64,000 nucleotides of DNA from Clostridiales bacterium (GTDB lineage: Bacteria; Bacillota; Clostridia; Clostridiales; Oxobacteraceae): assembly GCA_030016385.1 (NCBI GenBank), contig JASEJN010000011.1, positions 1 to 64,000 on the forward strand, given 5' to 3'. Below the pieces are notes generated by a model. That model ran no database searches, had not been told where the DNA came from, and was given only the letters and a program-made list of their open reading frames with translations. Shown one piece after another: positions 26,400-34,886 of the stretch. The position numbers were made by a program, and so were the translations under genes. Within the stretch, counting starts at the first letter, position 1, and every line of letters starts with the position of its first letter.

Positions 26400-27062
26400 T
26401 TGAAATTCAATTGTGAAATAGATAATATAAGGACTTTAAAAAAAGGCATGAAGGTTACGCTGTCGGTTGACGATGAGCAAACACGTAAAGTCATGGAATG
26501 TATATATAACTTTATGGATAAGCCGATAACAATAGAGTTTTTGGTTAATGATGCAGCACAAATTGAGAGACTAAAACAAATTAACGAGGACCAGCGGAAG
26601 AAAATATATGCGATATTGAAGGACATCGCAAATAGTACAGGCGATAGTCTCGAGAACACAAAGGACAATCTAAAAATAGAGTTTTTGCAGCATAGCCAAT
26701 ATGATATGTTTAGCTTAAGTAATTGCAGCAAAGAGTTAGCAAGTGATTTTATAGATTATTTGCTAAATTTTGCATTTGAAAATGGGATACCGATGTCAGA
26801 ACACCCGTTAAAATATACCGACAATGTAGACAGATATTTACTGGCATGTATAAATCATAAGATATGCGCCGTGTGCGGGCAGCCGGGGGAAATACACCAT
26901 TGGGATGCAATAGGTATGGGCAGGGATAGAAATAAATATGACGATTCACAAAACAAGAAAATATGTTTATGCCGTTTGCACCATACAGAGGCCCACACTA
27001 TCGGCAATAAGGCATTTCAGGATAAATACTATGTGTATGGGATTAAGGAGGGCAAGCAATAA
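26400..27062 (+). CDS. putative HNH nuclease (HNHc_6 type)
   Basis: 220 aa from a TTG start behind gggaggga. The C-terminal ~80 residues carry CAVCGQPGEIHHWDAIGMG and LCRLHHTEAHTIG, a His-rich HNH site with zinc cysteines, as in the phage HNHc_6 family that sits in recombination modules. The N-terminal half is a RusA-/single-strand-binding-module-associated domain of unknown role. Confidence 0.75.
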   Translation: MKFNCEIDNIRTLKKGMKVTLSVDDEQTRKVMECIYNFMDKPITIEFLVNDAAQIERLKQINEDQRKKIYAILKDIANSTGDSLENTKDNLKIEFLQHSQYDMFSLSNCSKELASDFIDYLLNFAFENGIPMSEHPLKYTDNVDRYLLACINHKICAVCGQPGEIHHWDAIGMGRDRNKYDDSQNKKICLCRLHHTEAHTIGNKAFQDKYYVYGIKEGKQ

Positions 27063-27517
27063 TGAGCATACTAAGCAGGAAGATATATAAAGCTATTGAA
27101 AGGGAACTATATAGATATCCCATCATACAAGAAGAGGTTACAGAGGCAAGGGAAAGAATAATATACGGGAATAGCACTATGTATGGCAATGTAGGAGGAG
27201 GACAATCGCATCATTCAGACCCGACAGCGCTAAAAGGGATAAAATTAGCCGACCCTGAATTAGTAATAAAAGAAGCATGGATTAATGTTATTGATAAAGT
27301 TATAAAAAAATACAAAGGTACAGAAATAGGGAAATTAATGCAGCTTCAATATTTCGAGCAAAGAGGCCCTGCCTATATACAAAGGAAATTACACATAGAA
27401 CGTACAACATGTTTTGCTTGGAGGAATGAAATAGTAATATCAACAGCACTAATAGCGCAAAAGTATAATTTAATAGATGTAGAGAATATAACATTAAATC
27501 AAAGTGATGCGTTATAA
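27062..27517 (+). CDS. RinA/ArpU-like late transcriptional regulator
   Basis: 151 aa, ATG overlapping the previous stop. A sigma-like HTH is suggested near the C-terminus (RGPAYIQRKLHIERTTCFAWRNEIV). Last early gene, directly upstream of the late promoter: the position of RinA/ArpU-type activators of late operons. The tandem 13-bp repeats just downstream are its most obvious candidate binding sites. Confidence 0.7.
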   Translation: MSILSRKIYKAIERELYRYPIIQEEVTEARERIIYGNSTMYGNVGGGQSHHSDPTALKGIKLADPELVIKEAWINVIDKVIKKYKGTEIGKLMQLQYFEQRGPAYIQRKLHIERTTCFAWRNEIVISTALIAQKYNLIDVENITLNQSDAL

Positions 27518-27521
27518 TGTA

Positions 27522-27615
27522 TATGGCGTGGCGGAATAGTAGACGCTGGCTCTATGGCATAAGTCAGGTATATAAAAGCCTAATACCATGCGAGGTGCAA
27601 ATCCTCGCCGCCTGT
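27522..27615 (+). ncRNA. degenerate tRNA-Leu-like element
   Basis: The D-arm TGGCGGAATAGTAGACGC is the class II (Leu) type. TGGCT/AGTCA could form the anticodon stem, but with a 10-nt loop; GGTAT...ATACC forms a long variable arm; CGAGG-TGCAAAT-CCTCG forms a T-arm. Only GGCG/CGCC (4 bp) of the acceptor stem pairs and there is no CCA. It is not a working tRNA by these rules; it may be a decayed gene or a tRNA mimic. Confidence 0.55.
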
Positions 27616-27635
27616 TAAAATAGTATAAATATTAC

Positions 27636-27693
27636 AAAAGTTCAGGACAAAAGTTCAGGACTAATTACGGTTTAAAATGTGATATGCTATAAA
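27636..27693 (+). promoter_or_regulatory. late-operon promoter with tandem activator sites
   Basis: AAAAGTTCAGGAC is repeated exactly head-to-tail at 27636-27648 and 27649-27661. Then come a weak -35 (TTACGG, 27665-27670), a 17-bp spacer and an extended -10 (TGCTATAAA, hexamer 27688-27693). A poor -35 with sites just upstream is the layout of an activated promoter. Confidence 0.65.
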
Positions 27694-27711
27694 ATAGAAT
27701 AATAGATAGAT

Positions 27712-27748
27712 AAAGCACTTGATTAAATTCAGGTGCTTTTTTATTTAA
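27712..27748 (+). terminator. intrinsic terminator in the late leader
   Basis: AAAGCACTTGA pairs with TCAGGTGCTTT (one G-T) followed by T6. It lies only about 15-45 nt after the predicted start point and before the first late gene. Confidence 0.75.
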
Positions 27749-27768
27749 TGTTTTAAAAAGAAGGGATA

Positions 27769-28167
27769 ATGATGAGTGAATACGATAATTACGCACCAGC
27801 GGCGGCAAAATGGATATTGCCAGATGGGACTATAACGGACAAGTTACAAGTGGAATCAACACCAGCGGCAGGGAGTATAACAACGGAGATGTTTGCCGCT
27901 AATGCAAAGGCACCATATGCGGGGACAGCGGATAATGCTAATGCAGTGGCATGGGCGAATGTTTCAGGGAAGCCAAGTACATTTGCACCCTCTGCGCATA
28001 CGCATGTGATGGCAAATATAACGGATTTAGCGGCGGTACTGAACGCAAAGCTAACAGCGACTAAAGCGGCGACACAGGCGGATTCAACGGCGACAGATAT
28101 AGCAGGATTAGTCGCAGACTTTAATGCACTTTTAGCAAAGTTAAAAGCGGCAGGATTAATGGCATAA
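27769..28167 (+). CDS. phage head fibre-like protein, 132 aa
   Basis: Starts at tandem ATG codons behind gaaggga. Ala/Thr-rich, with a short collagen/fibre-like middle (VSGKPSTFAPSAHTH) and a C-terminal helix ending DFNALLAKLKAAGLMA, which resembles phi29-type head fibre C-termini. Located unusually, before the terminase genes. Confidence 0.55.
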   Translation: MMSEYDNYAPAAAKWILPDGTITDKLQVESTPAAGSITTEMFAANAKAPYAGTADNANAVAWANVSGKPSTFAPSAHTHVMANITDLAAVLNAKLTATKAATQADSTATDIAGLVADFNALLAKLKAAGLMA

Positions 28168-28191
28168 GGTTGCAGATTTAGGAGATGCACT

Positions 28192-29508
28192 ATGGATATA
28201 GAAAAGGTTGACATAAATACAATAAACCCAGCACCATATAACCCGAGAAAAGATTTAAAACCCGGTGACCCAGAGTATGAGAAATTAAAAAAGTCGATAT
28301 TAAATTTTGGTCTTGTAGACCCACTCGTTATGAATAAGCGGGGGAATGTTTTAATTGGAGGGCATCAAAGGTTAAAAATATTAAAGCAACTCGGATATAA
28401 AACAGTTGATGTATCGGTTGTAGATTTGGACCAGAACAAAGAAAAGGCTTTAAATATTGCCCTGAATAAAATACAGGGCGACTGGGATGAAGAAAAACTA
28501 AATGAATTAATAAGCGAGCTTGACGATGCAACACTCGAATTGACAGGCTTTGGGGCTAAAGAAATAGAAGAGTTGGCAAATGAATTCATAACTCCGGAGG
28601 ATATAGATGAAGATGAAGTCCCAGTGATGCCAGAAAACCCGATAACGCAAGCAGGGGATATATGGATATTAGGAGGCCATAAATTAATTTGCGCAGATGC
28701 GACAGATGCCGAAACATATAAAGGCATAGAAAATATAGACTTATGCATTACGGACCCGCCATATAATGTGGACTATGTAGGCAAAACAAAAGACCAATTA
28801 AAAATAGATAATGATAAAATGGCAGGCACAGAGTATGAAGAATTTTTATGCACAGCATTTAAGAATATATATAATGTGTTAAGACCGGGCAGGCCAATAT
28901 ATATATTCCATGCTTCAATGGAAATGGTACATGCCGGGCAAGCATTTACTGCAGCAGGATTTAAAATGGCCCAAATATTAATATGGGTAAAAAACAATAT
29001 AACGTTAGGCAGGCAAGACTATAAATGGAAACATGAACCCATTATATATGGCTGGAAAGAAGGGGCAAGCCATATATGGTATGGCGGATTTGACAAGCCG
29101 ACTGTAATTGAGGATGACCCGGACTTTAGCAAAATGAGCAAAAGCGAAATAATCCATTATATAAGGGAAATGGAAAATACAGGCAATACAACGGTTATAT
29201 ATGAAGATAAGCCGATGAGGAGTACAGAGCATCCAACGATGAAACCCGTAAAACTTATAGGAAGGTTGATTTGTAATTCAAGCATGAAGGGCAATGTAAT
29301 ATTGGACACGTTCGCTGGCAGCGGAAGCACAATGATAGCGGCAGAGCAATTACACAGGAAAACAATTAATATTGAAATGGATCCAAGATACTGCGATGTA
29401 ATAGTAAAGCGATTTAAGCAATTAAAAAATGACGACAGCCAAATATATTTAATAAGAGGCGAGAAAAAGTTAAGCGGCAAAGAGGTGTTTAACAATGCGA
29501 CGACCTAA
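28192..29508 (+). CDS. ParB-domain DNA methyltransferase (beta class)
   Basis: 438 aa. Residues ~5-95 are a ParB/sulfiredoxin-like domain (NPRKDLKPGDPEYEKLKKSI, GNVLIGGHQRLKIL). The methyltransferase has motif IV CITDPPYNVDY (about 186) before motif I DTFAGSGSTMIAA (about 372), the order of beta-class N6-adenine/N4-cytosine enzymes. No endonuclease partner is seen. Such orphan enzymes may protect phage DNA or mark packaging sites. Confidence 0.85.
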   Translation: MDIEKVDINTINPAPYNPRKDLKPGDPEYEKLKKSILNFGLVDPLVMNKRGNVLIGGHQRLKILKQLGYKTVDVSVVDLDQNKEKALNIALNKIQGDWDEEKLNELISELDDATLELTGFGAKEIEELANEFITPEDIDEDEVPVMPENPITQAGDIWILGGHKLICADATDAETYKGIENIDLCITDPPYNVDYVGKTKDQLKIDNDKMAGTEYEEFLCTAFKNIYNVLRPGRPIYIFHASMEMVHAGQAFTAAGFKMAQILIWVKNNITLGRQDYKWKHEPIIYGWKEGASHIWYGGFDKPTVIEDDPDFSKMSKSEIIHYIREMENTGNTTVIYEDKPMRSTEHPTMKPVKLIGRLICNSSMKGNVILDTFAGSGSTMIAAEQLHRKTINIEMDPRYCDVIVKRFKQLKNDDSQIYLIRGEKKLSGKEVFNNATT

Positions 29509-29854
29509 GCTAAATAGCGATATTGTAGAAAAGGTATATAAGTATGTTGCAGCAGGGAATTATATAGAAACCGTATGCCAGTACCTCAACATAAGTAAGC
29601 AGACATACTACAATTGGTTGAAAAAAGGGGAGAAGGCCCATAGCGGGCTGTATTTTGACTTTGTAGACGCAATAAAAAGGGCAGAGGCAGAGGCCGAAAT
29701 GCGAAATGTAACATTAATTCAAAAGGCGGGCAGTACAACATGGCAGGCAGCGGCGTGGTACTTAGAGCGGAAGCATCCGGATAAATGGGGAAAGCGTGAA
29801 CAAATGGACCTAACCCATTCCGGCGGGATAGAAATAAAGGTGGACTGGAAATAA
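29495..29854 (+). CDS. terS: terminase small subunit
   Basis: 119 aa overlapping the methyltransferase end. An N-terminal HTH (ETVCQYLNISKQTYYNWLKK) binds pac/cos DNA; the tail WYLERKHPDKWGKREQMDL is typical of TerS-like proteins in Bacillota phages. Adjacent to TerL. Confidence 0.8.
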   Translation: MRRPKLNSDIVEKVYKYVAAGNYIETVCQYLNISKQTYYNWLKKGEKAHSGLYFDFVDAIKRAEAEAEMRNVTLIQKAGSTTWQAAAWYLERKHPDKWGKREQMDLTHSGGIEIKVDWK

Positions 29855-31062
29855 TGGTAATACACCCAGGGATGAACGAAGCATATAGGCCAATAGTAAG
29901 CGATAACCGACGGTTTAAGGTAATATACGGAGGCGCAGGAAGCGGCAAAAGCGTATTTGTTGCGCAATGGTTTGTATTAATGTGCATAGGAGAGGCAGGA
30001 CATAGCTTTTTATGCGTTCGTAAAGTTGCAAGGACCCTGCGGTTTTCTGTGTTCCTATTAATCAGGAATGTTATAGGGGACATGGGATTAACGGATTATT
30101 TTGAAGTGAATAAAAGCGATATGACGATTACTTGTTTAGCAAACAGTAACCGTTTTTTATTTTTAGGATTAGACGATGTAGAAAAGTTAAAATCGATAGT
30201 TGGCATAACGGATATATGGATAGAAGAAGCAAGCGAAGTATCAAAAGAAGATTTTGAGCAAATTAACCTGAGGTTAAGAGGGATAACAAAGGTAAATAAA
30301 CAAATAGTGCTAACATTTAACCCGATAATAAATACGCACTGGCTAAAGGCATATTTCTTTGACATAAAAAAGGACAATACAACAATATTAAAGACAACCT
30401 ACAAGGATAATAAATTCCTTGATGATGAATATATAGCAGAATTGCAGGACCTAAAGAATAAAGATAAATACTTCTACCAAGTATATGCACTTGGCGAATG
30501 GGGACAGTTAGGCAACCGAATATATACGAATTATATAGTTGAGGATATCCCGACGGATGAAAACGGGTATAGTGCAATTTACTATGGGCTTGATTTTGGT
30601 TATAACGACCCATCGGCATTATGCAAAGTAGGTGTAAAAGACGATGAATTATATATATTAGATGAATTATACCAAACACATTTGGATAATTCACAACTTA
30701 TAGATATATGCAAAGAGAAAATAACAAGAGATAAATGGATAATAGCCGATAGTGCGGAGCCTGCAAGAATACAAGAATTTAAAAAGGCAGGGTTTAAAAT
30801 AAGACCATGTACTAAAGGCAAAGATAGTGTGCGGTTTGGTATTGATTTTGTAAAGCGCCATAAGATGCATATACATCCGTCTTGTATAAATTTTATTAAT
30901 GAAATCCAATCATACAAATACAGAGAGGACAAAGATGGGAATGTATTAGATGAACCAGTGGACTTTAACAACCATTTATTAGATGCGTTAAGGTATGCGA
31001 CAGAATTAATGAGAATGGAGAGAAGGAAAAGAAACTATTCAGGGAAGGGAGCGAGACAATGA
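29854..31062 (+). CDS. terL: terminase large subunit (PBSX type)
   Basis: 402 aa. Walker A GGAGSGKSVFVAQ (about 27-39), Walker B-like DIWIEEASEV, and the RNase H-like nuclease start YYGLDFGYNDPSALCKVG. This is the XtmB/PBSX family. It is the motor that translocates and cuts concatemeric DNA. Confidence 0.92.
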   Translation: MVIHPGMNEAYRPIVSDNRRFKVIYGGAGSGKSVFVAQWFVLMCIGEAGHSFLCVRKVARTLRFSVFLLIRNVIGDMGLTDYFEVNKSDMTITCLANSNRFLFLGLDDVEKLKSIVGITDIWIEEASEVSKEDFEQINLRLRGITKVNKQIVLTFNPIINTHWLKAYFFDIKKDNTTILKTTYKDNKFLDDEYIAELQDLKNKDKYFYQVYALGEWGQLGNRIYTNYIVEDIPTDENGYSAIYYGLDFGYNDPSALCKVGVKDDELYILDELYQTHLDNSQLIDICKEKITRDKWIIADSAEPARIQEFKKAGFKIRPCTKGKDSVRFGIDFVKRHKMHIHPSCINFINEIQSYKYREDKDGNVLDEPVDFNNHLLDALRYATELMRMERRKRNYSGKGARQ

Positions 31063-32501
31063 TTGATTATTCGCAACTATTAAAAGCCGATTTGCAAGGC
31101 CTTTTTATAGACCAATTGGAGCGTATAAACAAAATTAATAGATGGTATGATATCTATGATGGCAAGCAGGAATGGGAAACAAAGAGCGGTCTTGATTATG
31201 TGCCGACAAAAAAAATTACAAACAAAATAAAGGAATTAATCGACAAAAGGGCTCGCTTTATGTTTGGAAAAGAGATATATTTTAACATAAAACCAAAAGT
31301 GGCGGATGCAAAGGGAAGCACAGCAAATGCGGATAATGCGCAATTAAAAGAGGACGTTCTCTATAAAATATTAGATGCGAATAAATTCAATAGCAAATTA
31401 CTAAAAGCATATAAAGATTATAGTATTGGCGGTAAGATCGCAATAAAGCTATGGGCGCAAAAAGAAATAGGATTAAAAATTATATTTTGCCCAGCGCAGG
31501 AATTTATTCCATTCTATGATATTGATGATATAGATAATTTGTATAAAGTTATATTTGTATATATGATACAAGACGCTATATTACCTAAAGAGCAAATCAT
31601 TAAGAAACAAACATGGGAAATGATTAATGGTAAATGTATTCTTAATGAAGGTACTTATGACGGCACGGGCGCAGTAATAGAAACACCGTTCCAAGATTAT
31701 AATACAGGATTAGATTTTATCCCGGTAATAATCATACAGAATGGCGGATTAACAGGCGAGACGGAAGGACGTTCAGACGTAGATTTATTATGGAGCAACC
31801 AAGATGCTTATAATAGATTGACGTCTGATGATATAGATGCACTTAGATTCCAGATGTTTGGGCAGAATGTCATAACGGATGCAAGCGAGGATTCAATTAA
31901 AAATATTGAAATAGCTCCAGGTGCAATGATAGATTTGCAAACAGACGCTGTTATGGATGGGAAACAGGCGACGGTGAGCAGATTGGAAAGTAGCTTTGGC
32001 TATAATGATAAGTACCAAGATACGGTGAATAGAATTAAAAATGATATGTATGATGCAATGTCAGTACCTAATATAGGGCTGGAGCAATTAAAAGGGCTTA
32101 TGCAATCAGGTAAGAGCATGAAGGCGTTATATTGGGATATTATATCTGCATGCGAGGAAAGCTGGGGGGAATGGGGACCGGCATTAAATCAAATGGTAGA
32201 TTATATCTTCAAAATGGTAGATGTATATAACCTTTATAACGCAAGAGATATCGTTAAATTTGATACTACTATGACAATAGAACATACATATCCGATACCG
32301 GAGGATGAAGCGGATCAGCAAAGGCTTGATTTGGAGAAAGTTGCTGCACAAGTTATGAGCAAAAAATCCTTCATAAAGAAATGGCAGGATGTGACAGACG
32401 TTGATGCAGAACTTGAGCAAATAATAACGGAAAGTGGCATGACGCAGGATAATTTCGTCCAGGCAGCAGCTAACGAATTAGGCGGCGGTACAAATGAATG
32501 A
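31059..32501 (+). CDS. portal protein (SPP1 gp6-like)
   Basis: 480 aa overlapping terL. The N-terminal YDGKQEWETKSGLDYVPTKK and mid PVIIIQNGGLTGETEGRSDV regions match SPP1 Gp6-family portals, which form the 12-mer DNA channel at one capsid vertex. Long helical C-terminus with an acidic tail. Confidence 0.88.
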   Translation: MIDYSQLLKADLQGLFIDQLERINKINRWYDIYDGKQEWETKSGLDYVPTKKITNKIKELIDKRARFMFGKEIYFNIKPKVADAKGSTANADNAQLKEDVLYKILDANKFNSKLLKAYKDYSIGGKIAIKLWAQKEIGLKIIFCPAQEFIPFYDIDDIDNLYKVIFVYMIQDAILPKEQIIKKQTWEMINGKCILNEGTYDGTGAVIETPFQDYNTGLDFIPVIIIQNGGLTGETEGRSDVDLLWSNQDAYNRLTSDDIDALRFQMFGQNVITDASEDSIKNIEIAPGAMIDLQTDAVMDGKQATVSRLESSFGYNDKYQDTVNRIKNDMYDAMSVPNIGLEQLKGLMQSGKSMKALYWDIISACEESWGEWGPALNQMVDYIFKMVDVYNLYNARDIVKFDTTMTIEHTYPIPEDEADQQRLDLEKVAAQVMSKKSFIKKWQDVTDVDAELEQIITESGMTQDNFVQAAANELGGGTNE

Positions 32502-33471
32502 CTATGAGTCATTAGTTATGGCAGCACGGAACAAAATGTTAAAGTTAACAATTGAGCAGCAAAAAGAGATAGCGAAAATTTACGAGGACTCCATAAAGGA
32601 ATTAAGCGATAAGGCAGCAGCAGCAAAGGATAAATCATTAACGCAAAGATGGTATATGGACTATGCAAAAAACTTACAGAATGCAAGAGATAAACTTAAT
32701 ATATCACTAAGCGGAAAAATAAAAAATGCCATAAGACAAACAGGGAACTATGCAGTAGAGCCAGATGCGCAGATATTGAAAAATGCTTTTTATAAAATTG
32801 GTATAGATGTTGGCCCGCACTTCACAGATATGTTCTCGCAAGTGCCAGAAAATGTGTTGACTATCATGGAAAATGGAGATATATATAAAGATGATAAGGG
32901 GTTGAGCAATAGGATATGGAATATATCCAATGAGTATAAGCAAAATATTGATTATGTTATTAAAAAGGCTATTACAGAGCAAAAATCAGCATATGAATTA
33001 GCAAAAGACCTTGAGACATTTGTTAAACCGACGGCGCAAAGACCATGGAGCTGGGGAAATGTATATCCGAATATGCGGAATAAACAAATAGATTATAATG
33101 CTCAGAGGTTGGCAAGGACAAGTATTACTCATGGATTTAGGGAAGCACAGAATAAATCAGCAGAGATAAACCCATTTATTGAAGCCATGCACTGGGAGTT
33201 GTCATCACAGCATTACGAGAGACAAATCAAAAACTGGGGAGAAGATATATGTGATGAATATGCAAGACATGACGAAGGATTCGGGAAAGGCAATTTTAGG
33301 AAAGGTGAAGTGCCGGTTGGACACCCACAATGTTTATGCGTTACATATGCAATAATACCGCAGACGTATGATGAAATGGCAGATGAGTTAAGAGATTGGG
33401 CAGACGGTGAGAGTGATGATAAGCTTGATGAATGGTATAATAGATATAAGACATATTTGCAGACAATATAA
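32494..33471 (+). CDS. MuF/SPP1 gp7-like minor head protein
   Basis: 325 aa, overlapping the portal gene. The conserved C-terminal part has YNAQRLARTSITHGFREAQN and a Cys/His cluster ending VGHPQCLCVTYAII. Proteins of this group are packaged in the head and can be ejected with DNA. In many temperate phages the MuF domain is fused to a toxin domain; here such a domain appears to follow in another frame. Confidence 0.85.
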   Translation: MNDYESLVMAARNKMLKLTIEQQKEIAKIYEDSIKELSDKAAAAKDKSLTQRWYMDYAKNLQNARDKLNISLSGKIKNAIRQTGNYAVEPDAQILKNAFYKIGIDVGPHFTDMFSQVPENVLTIMENGDIYKDDKGLSNRIWNISNEYKQNIDYVIKKAITEQKSAYELAKDLETFVKPTAQRPWSWGNVYPNMRNKQIDYNAQRLARTSITHGFREAQNKSAEINPFIEAMHWELSSQHYERQIKNWGEDICDEYARHDEGFGKGNFRKGEVPVGHPQCLCVTYAIIPQTYDEMADELRDWADGESDDKLDEWYNRYKTYLQTI

Positions 33472-33560
33472 TTGATATTGACAAAGTTACGAAAAATGCA
33501 ATTAATGAACGAATAAAATATTCATTTGACAGCAAAGGGAACTTTGATTATGCAAAGCAT

Positions 33561-34517
33561 ATGAGTTATATAAATACTTTAACAGATGCTGAACAGAGAT
33601 ATAATTATGTCATAGAAGTAAGCGATAAATTAATAGGAGATATGGTTAATGAGAATGTAGTAAATAATGCATTAGGCAAAATAGAATACAAAATAGAAGG
33701 AGACAGAATATCGGTTTTACCCAAAGATAGGCCTATTCATTTGGGAATAAATGAAGAGATATTGAAATACGTTAAACAATTTAATAATGCAAAAACAATT
33801 GGAGAACAAAGTGCGGCAGCGGATGGCTTAGCGGGTTTATATGAGACCATAAAAGACCCAATGTATAAAATACATGCATTAAGAGTATCGAATTTAATGG
33901 AAGATGAAATATACAATGGGATGATAAAAGGCAGGAAATTAGCATTTGCCAATTTTAAATTAGCAGAGTTTAACTTGACAGATGCGCAGAAAAAGAACTT
34001 AACAATTATCCCACCATATAAAATTAGAGCAAAAGCGTTAAATAATGCCTTAAATGAAGCAAACCAATGGCTGAATAAATATATAAATGGAAGGGATACA
34101 CCGGTAAGAGGGATTAAATTAAATGTGTTATCAAAGGGCAGCAGAGCTTATGAGTCAGGAATATCTGATATTTACCTTCCAACGGATACAAGGACTAAAG
34201 ATGCTATCCATGAATGTGGGCATGTCATACATGACGCAAATGTCGATATTAATGGATTTGTAAGGGTGTTTTTCAAAAAAAGGACGCAAGGAGAGAATTT
34301 AGAAAGAATATATGTAGGTAAAGATGAATTCGGATATAGGGATAAATTTTTTAACCACTATGTCGGGAAAGTATATGACTGGGAGAAAAACAATCCTAAA
34401 GGGACGGAAGTAGTAAGCATGGGATTGGCTGAAATGTTTGATGATCCAATTAGTTTTTATTTTTACGACAAAGAACATTTTAAGTTGATATATGCGATAA
34501 TGGAGGGGATATATTGA
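33561..34517 (+). CDS. zincin-type metallopeptidase, probable MuF-linked effector
   Basis: 318 aa from the first in-frame ATG, which lacks a good ribosome site. The same frame stays open back to about 33461 and encodes plausible protein (IDIDKVTKNAINERIKYSFD) without any ATG/GTG/TTG. The C-terminal third holds the zinc motif AIHECGHVIHD and a downstream EVVSMGLAEMF that could supply the third ligand. It follows the MuF gene directly, so a MuF-delivered metallopeptidase toxin or host-targeting effector is the best guess; an internal head protease is the alternative. Confidence 0.65.
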   Translation: MSYINTLTDAEQRYNYVIEVSDKLIGDMVNENVVNNALGKIEYKIEGDRISVLPKDRPIHLGINEEILKYVKQFNNAKTIGEQSAAADGLAGLYETIKDPMYKIHALRVSNLMEDEIYNGMIKGRKLAFANFKLAEFNLTDAQKKNLTIIPPYKIRAKALNNALNEANQWLNKYINGRDTPVRGIKLNVLSKGSRAYESGISDIYLPTDTRTKDAIHECGHVIHDANVDINGFVRVFFKKRTQGENLERIYVGKDEFGYRDKFFNHYVGKVYDWEKNNPKGTEVVSMGLAEMFDDPISFYFYDKEHFKLIYAIMEGIY

Positions 34518-34780
34518 TAAAAGGCACAATTGATGGTTATAATTTTGAAATTGACTCTGGGAAAGTAATAAGTGATGATAAAGAATATAAGGCACTAATC
34601 GAGGAATTAAAAGGTATAGTTTTTAACCCAATAACCTATGAAACATATATGGCTAACATTAATAATGATATGGATGCATATTTACTTTTATGTGACCTTA
34701 AAAATAGGGTGAATATGGATATAAAAATCAATAAGGAAACAATTCCTATTTGGGATAATGAAGTAAATAAAACATACTAA
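34514..34780 (+). CDS. small acidic protein, candidate immunity protein
   Basis: 88 aa from a TTG that overlaps the previous TGA, five bases after ggagggg. Acidic, no recognised domain, ends at a terminator. Tight coupling to the zincin gene and small size are the usual features of immunity genes in MuF polymorphic-toxin loci. Function is inferred from context only. Confidence 0.55.
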   Translation: MIKGTIDGYNFEIDSGKVISDDKEYKALIEELKGIVFNPITYETYMANINNDMDAYLLLCDLKNRVNMDIKINKETIPIWDNEVNKTY

Positions 34781-34803
34781 ACGCTGAAAGGCGTTTTTTT
34801 ATT
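34779..34803 (+). terminator. terminator after the candidate immunity gene
   Basis: AACGC-TGAAAG-GCGTT stem-loop followed by T7, starting at the stop codon. It would make the next gene and the head genes depend partly on read-through. Confidence 0.7.
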
Positions 34804-34886
34804 GGGAGAGCAAATATAAAAATATCCGGGAAAACTTCAATGGTCCGGCGATTGTCCTAAAAGTTATTGATTAAGGTGGTGCTATC

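Noticed and set aside
27522-27615. A functional tRNA-Leu gene
   Set aside because: Acceptor stem has four pairs, anticodon loop is too long, D-loop GG is missing and no CCA; called tRNA-like.
33455-33475. A canonical -1 slippery heptamer joining MuF and zincin
   Set aside because: No XXXYYYZ heptamer in the right register is visible; the fusion remains a possibility only.
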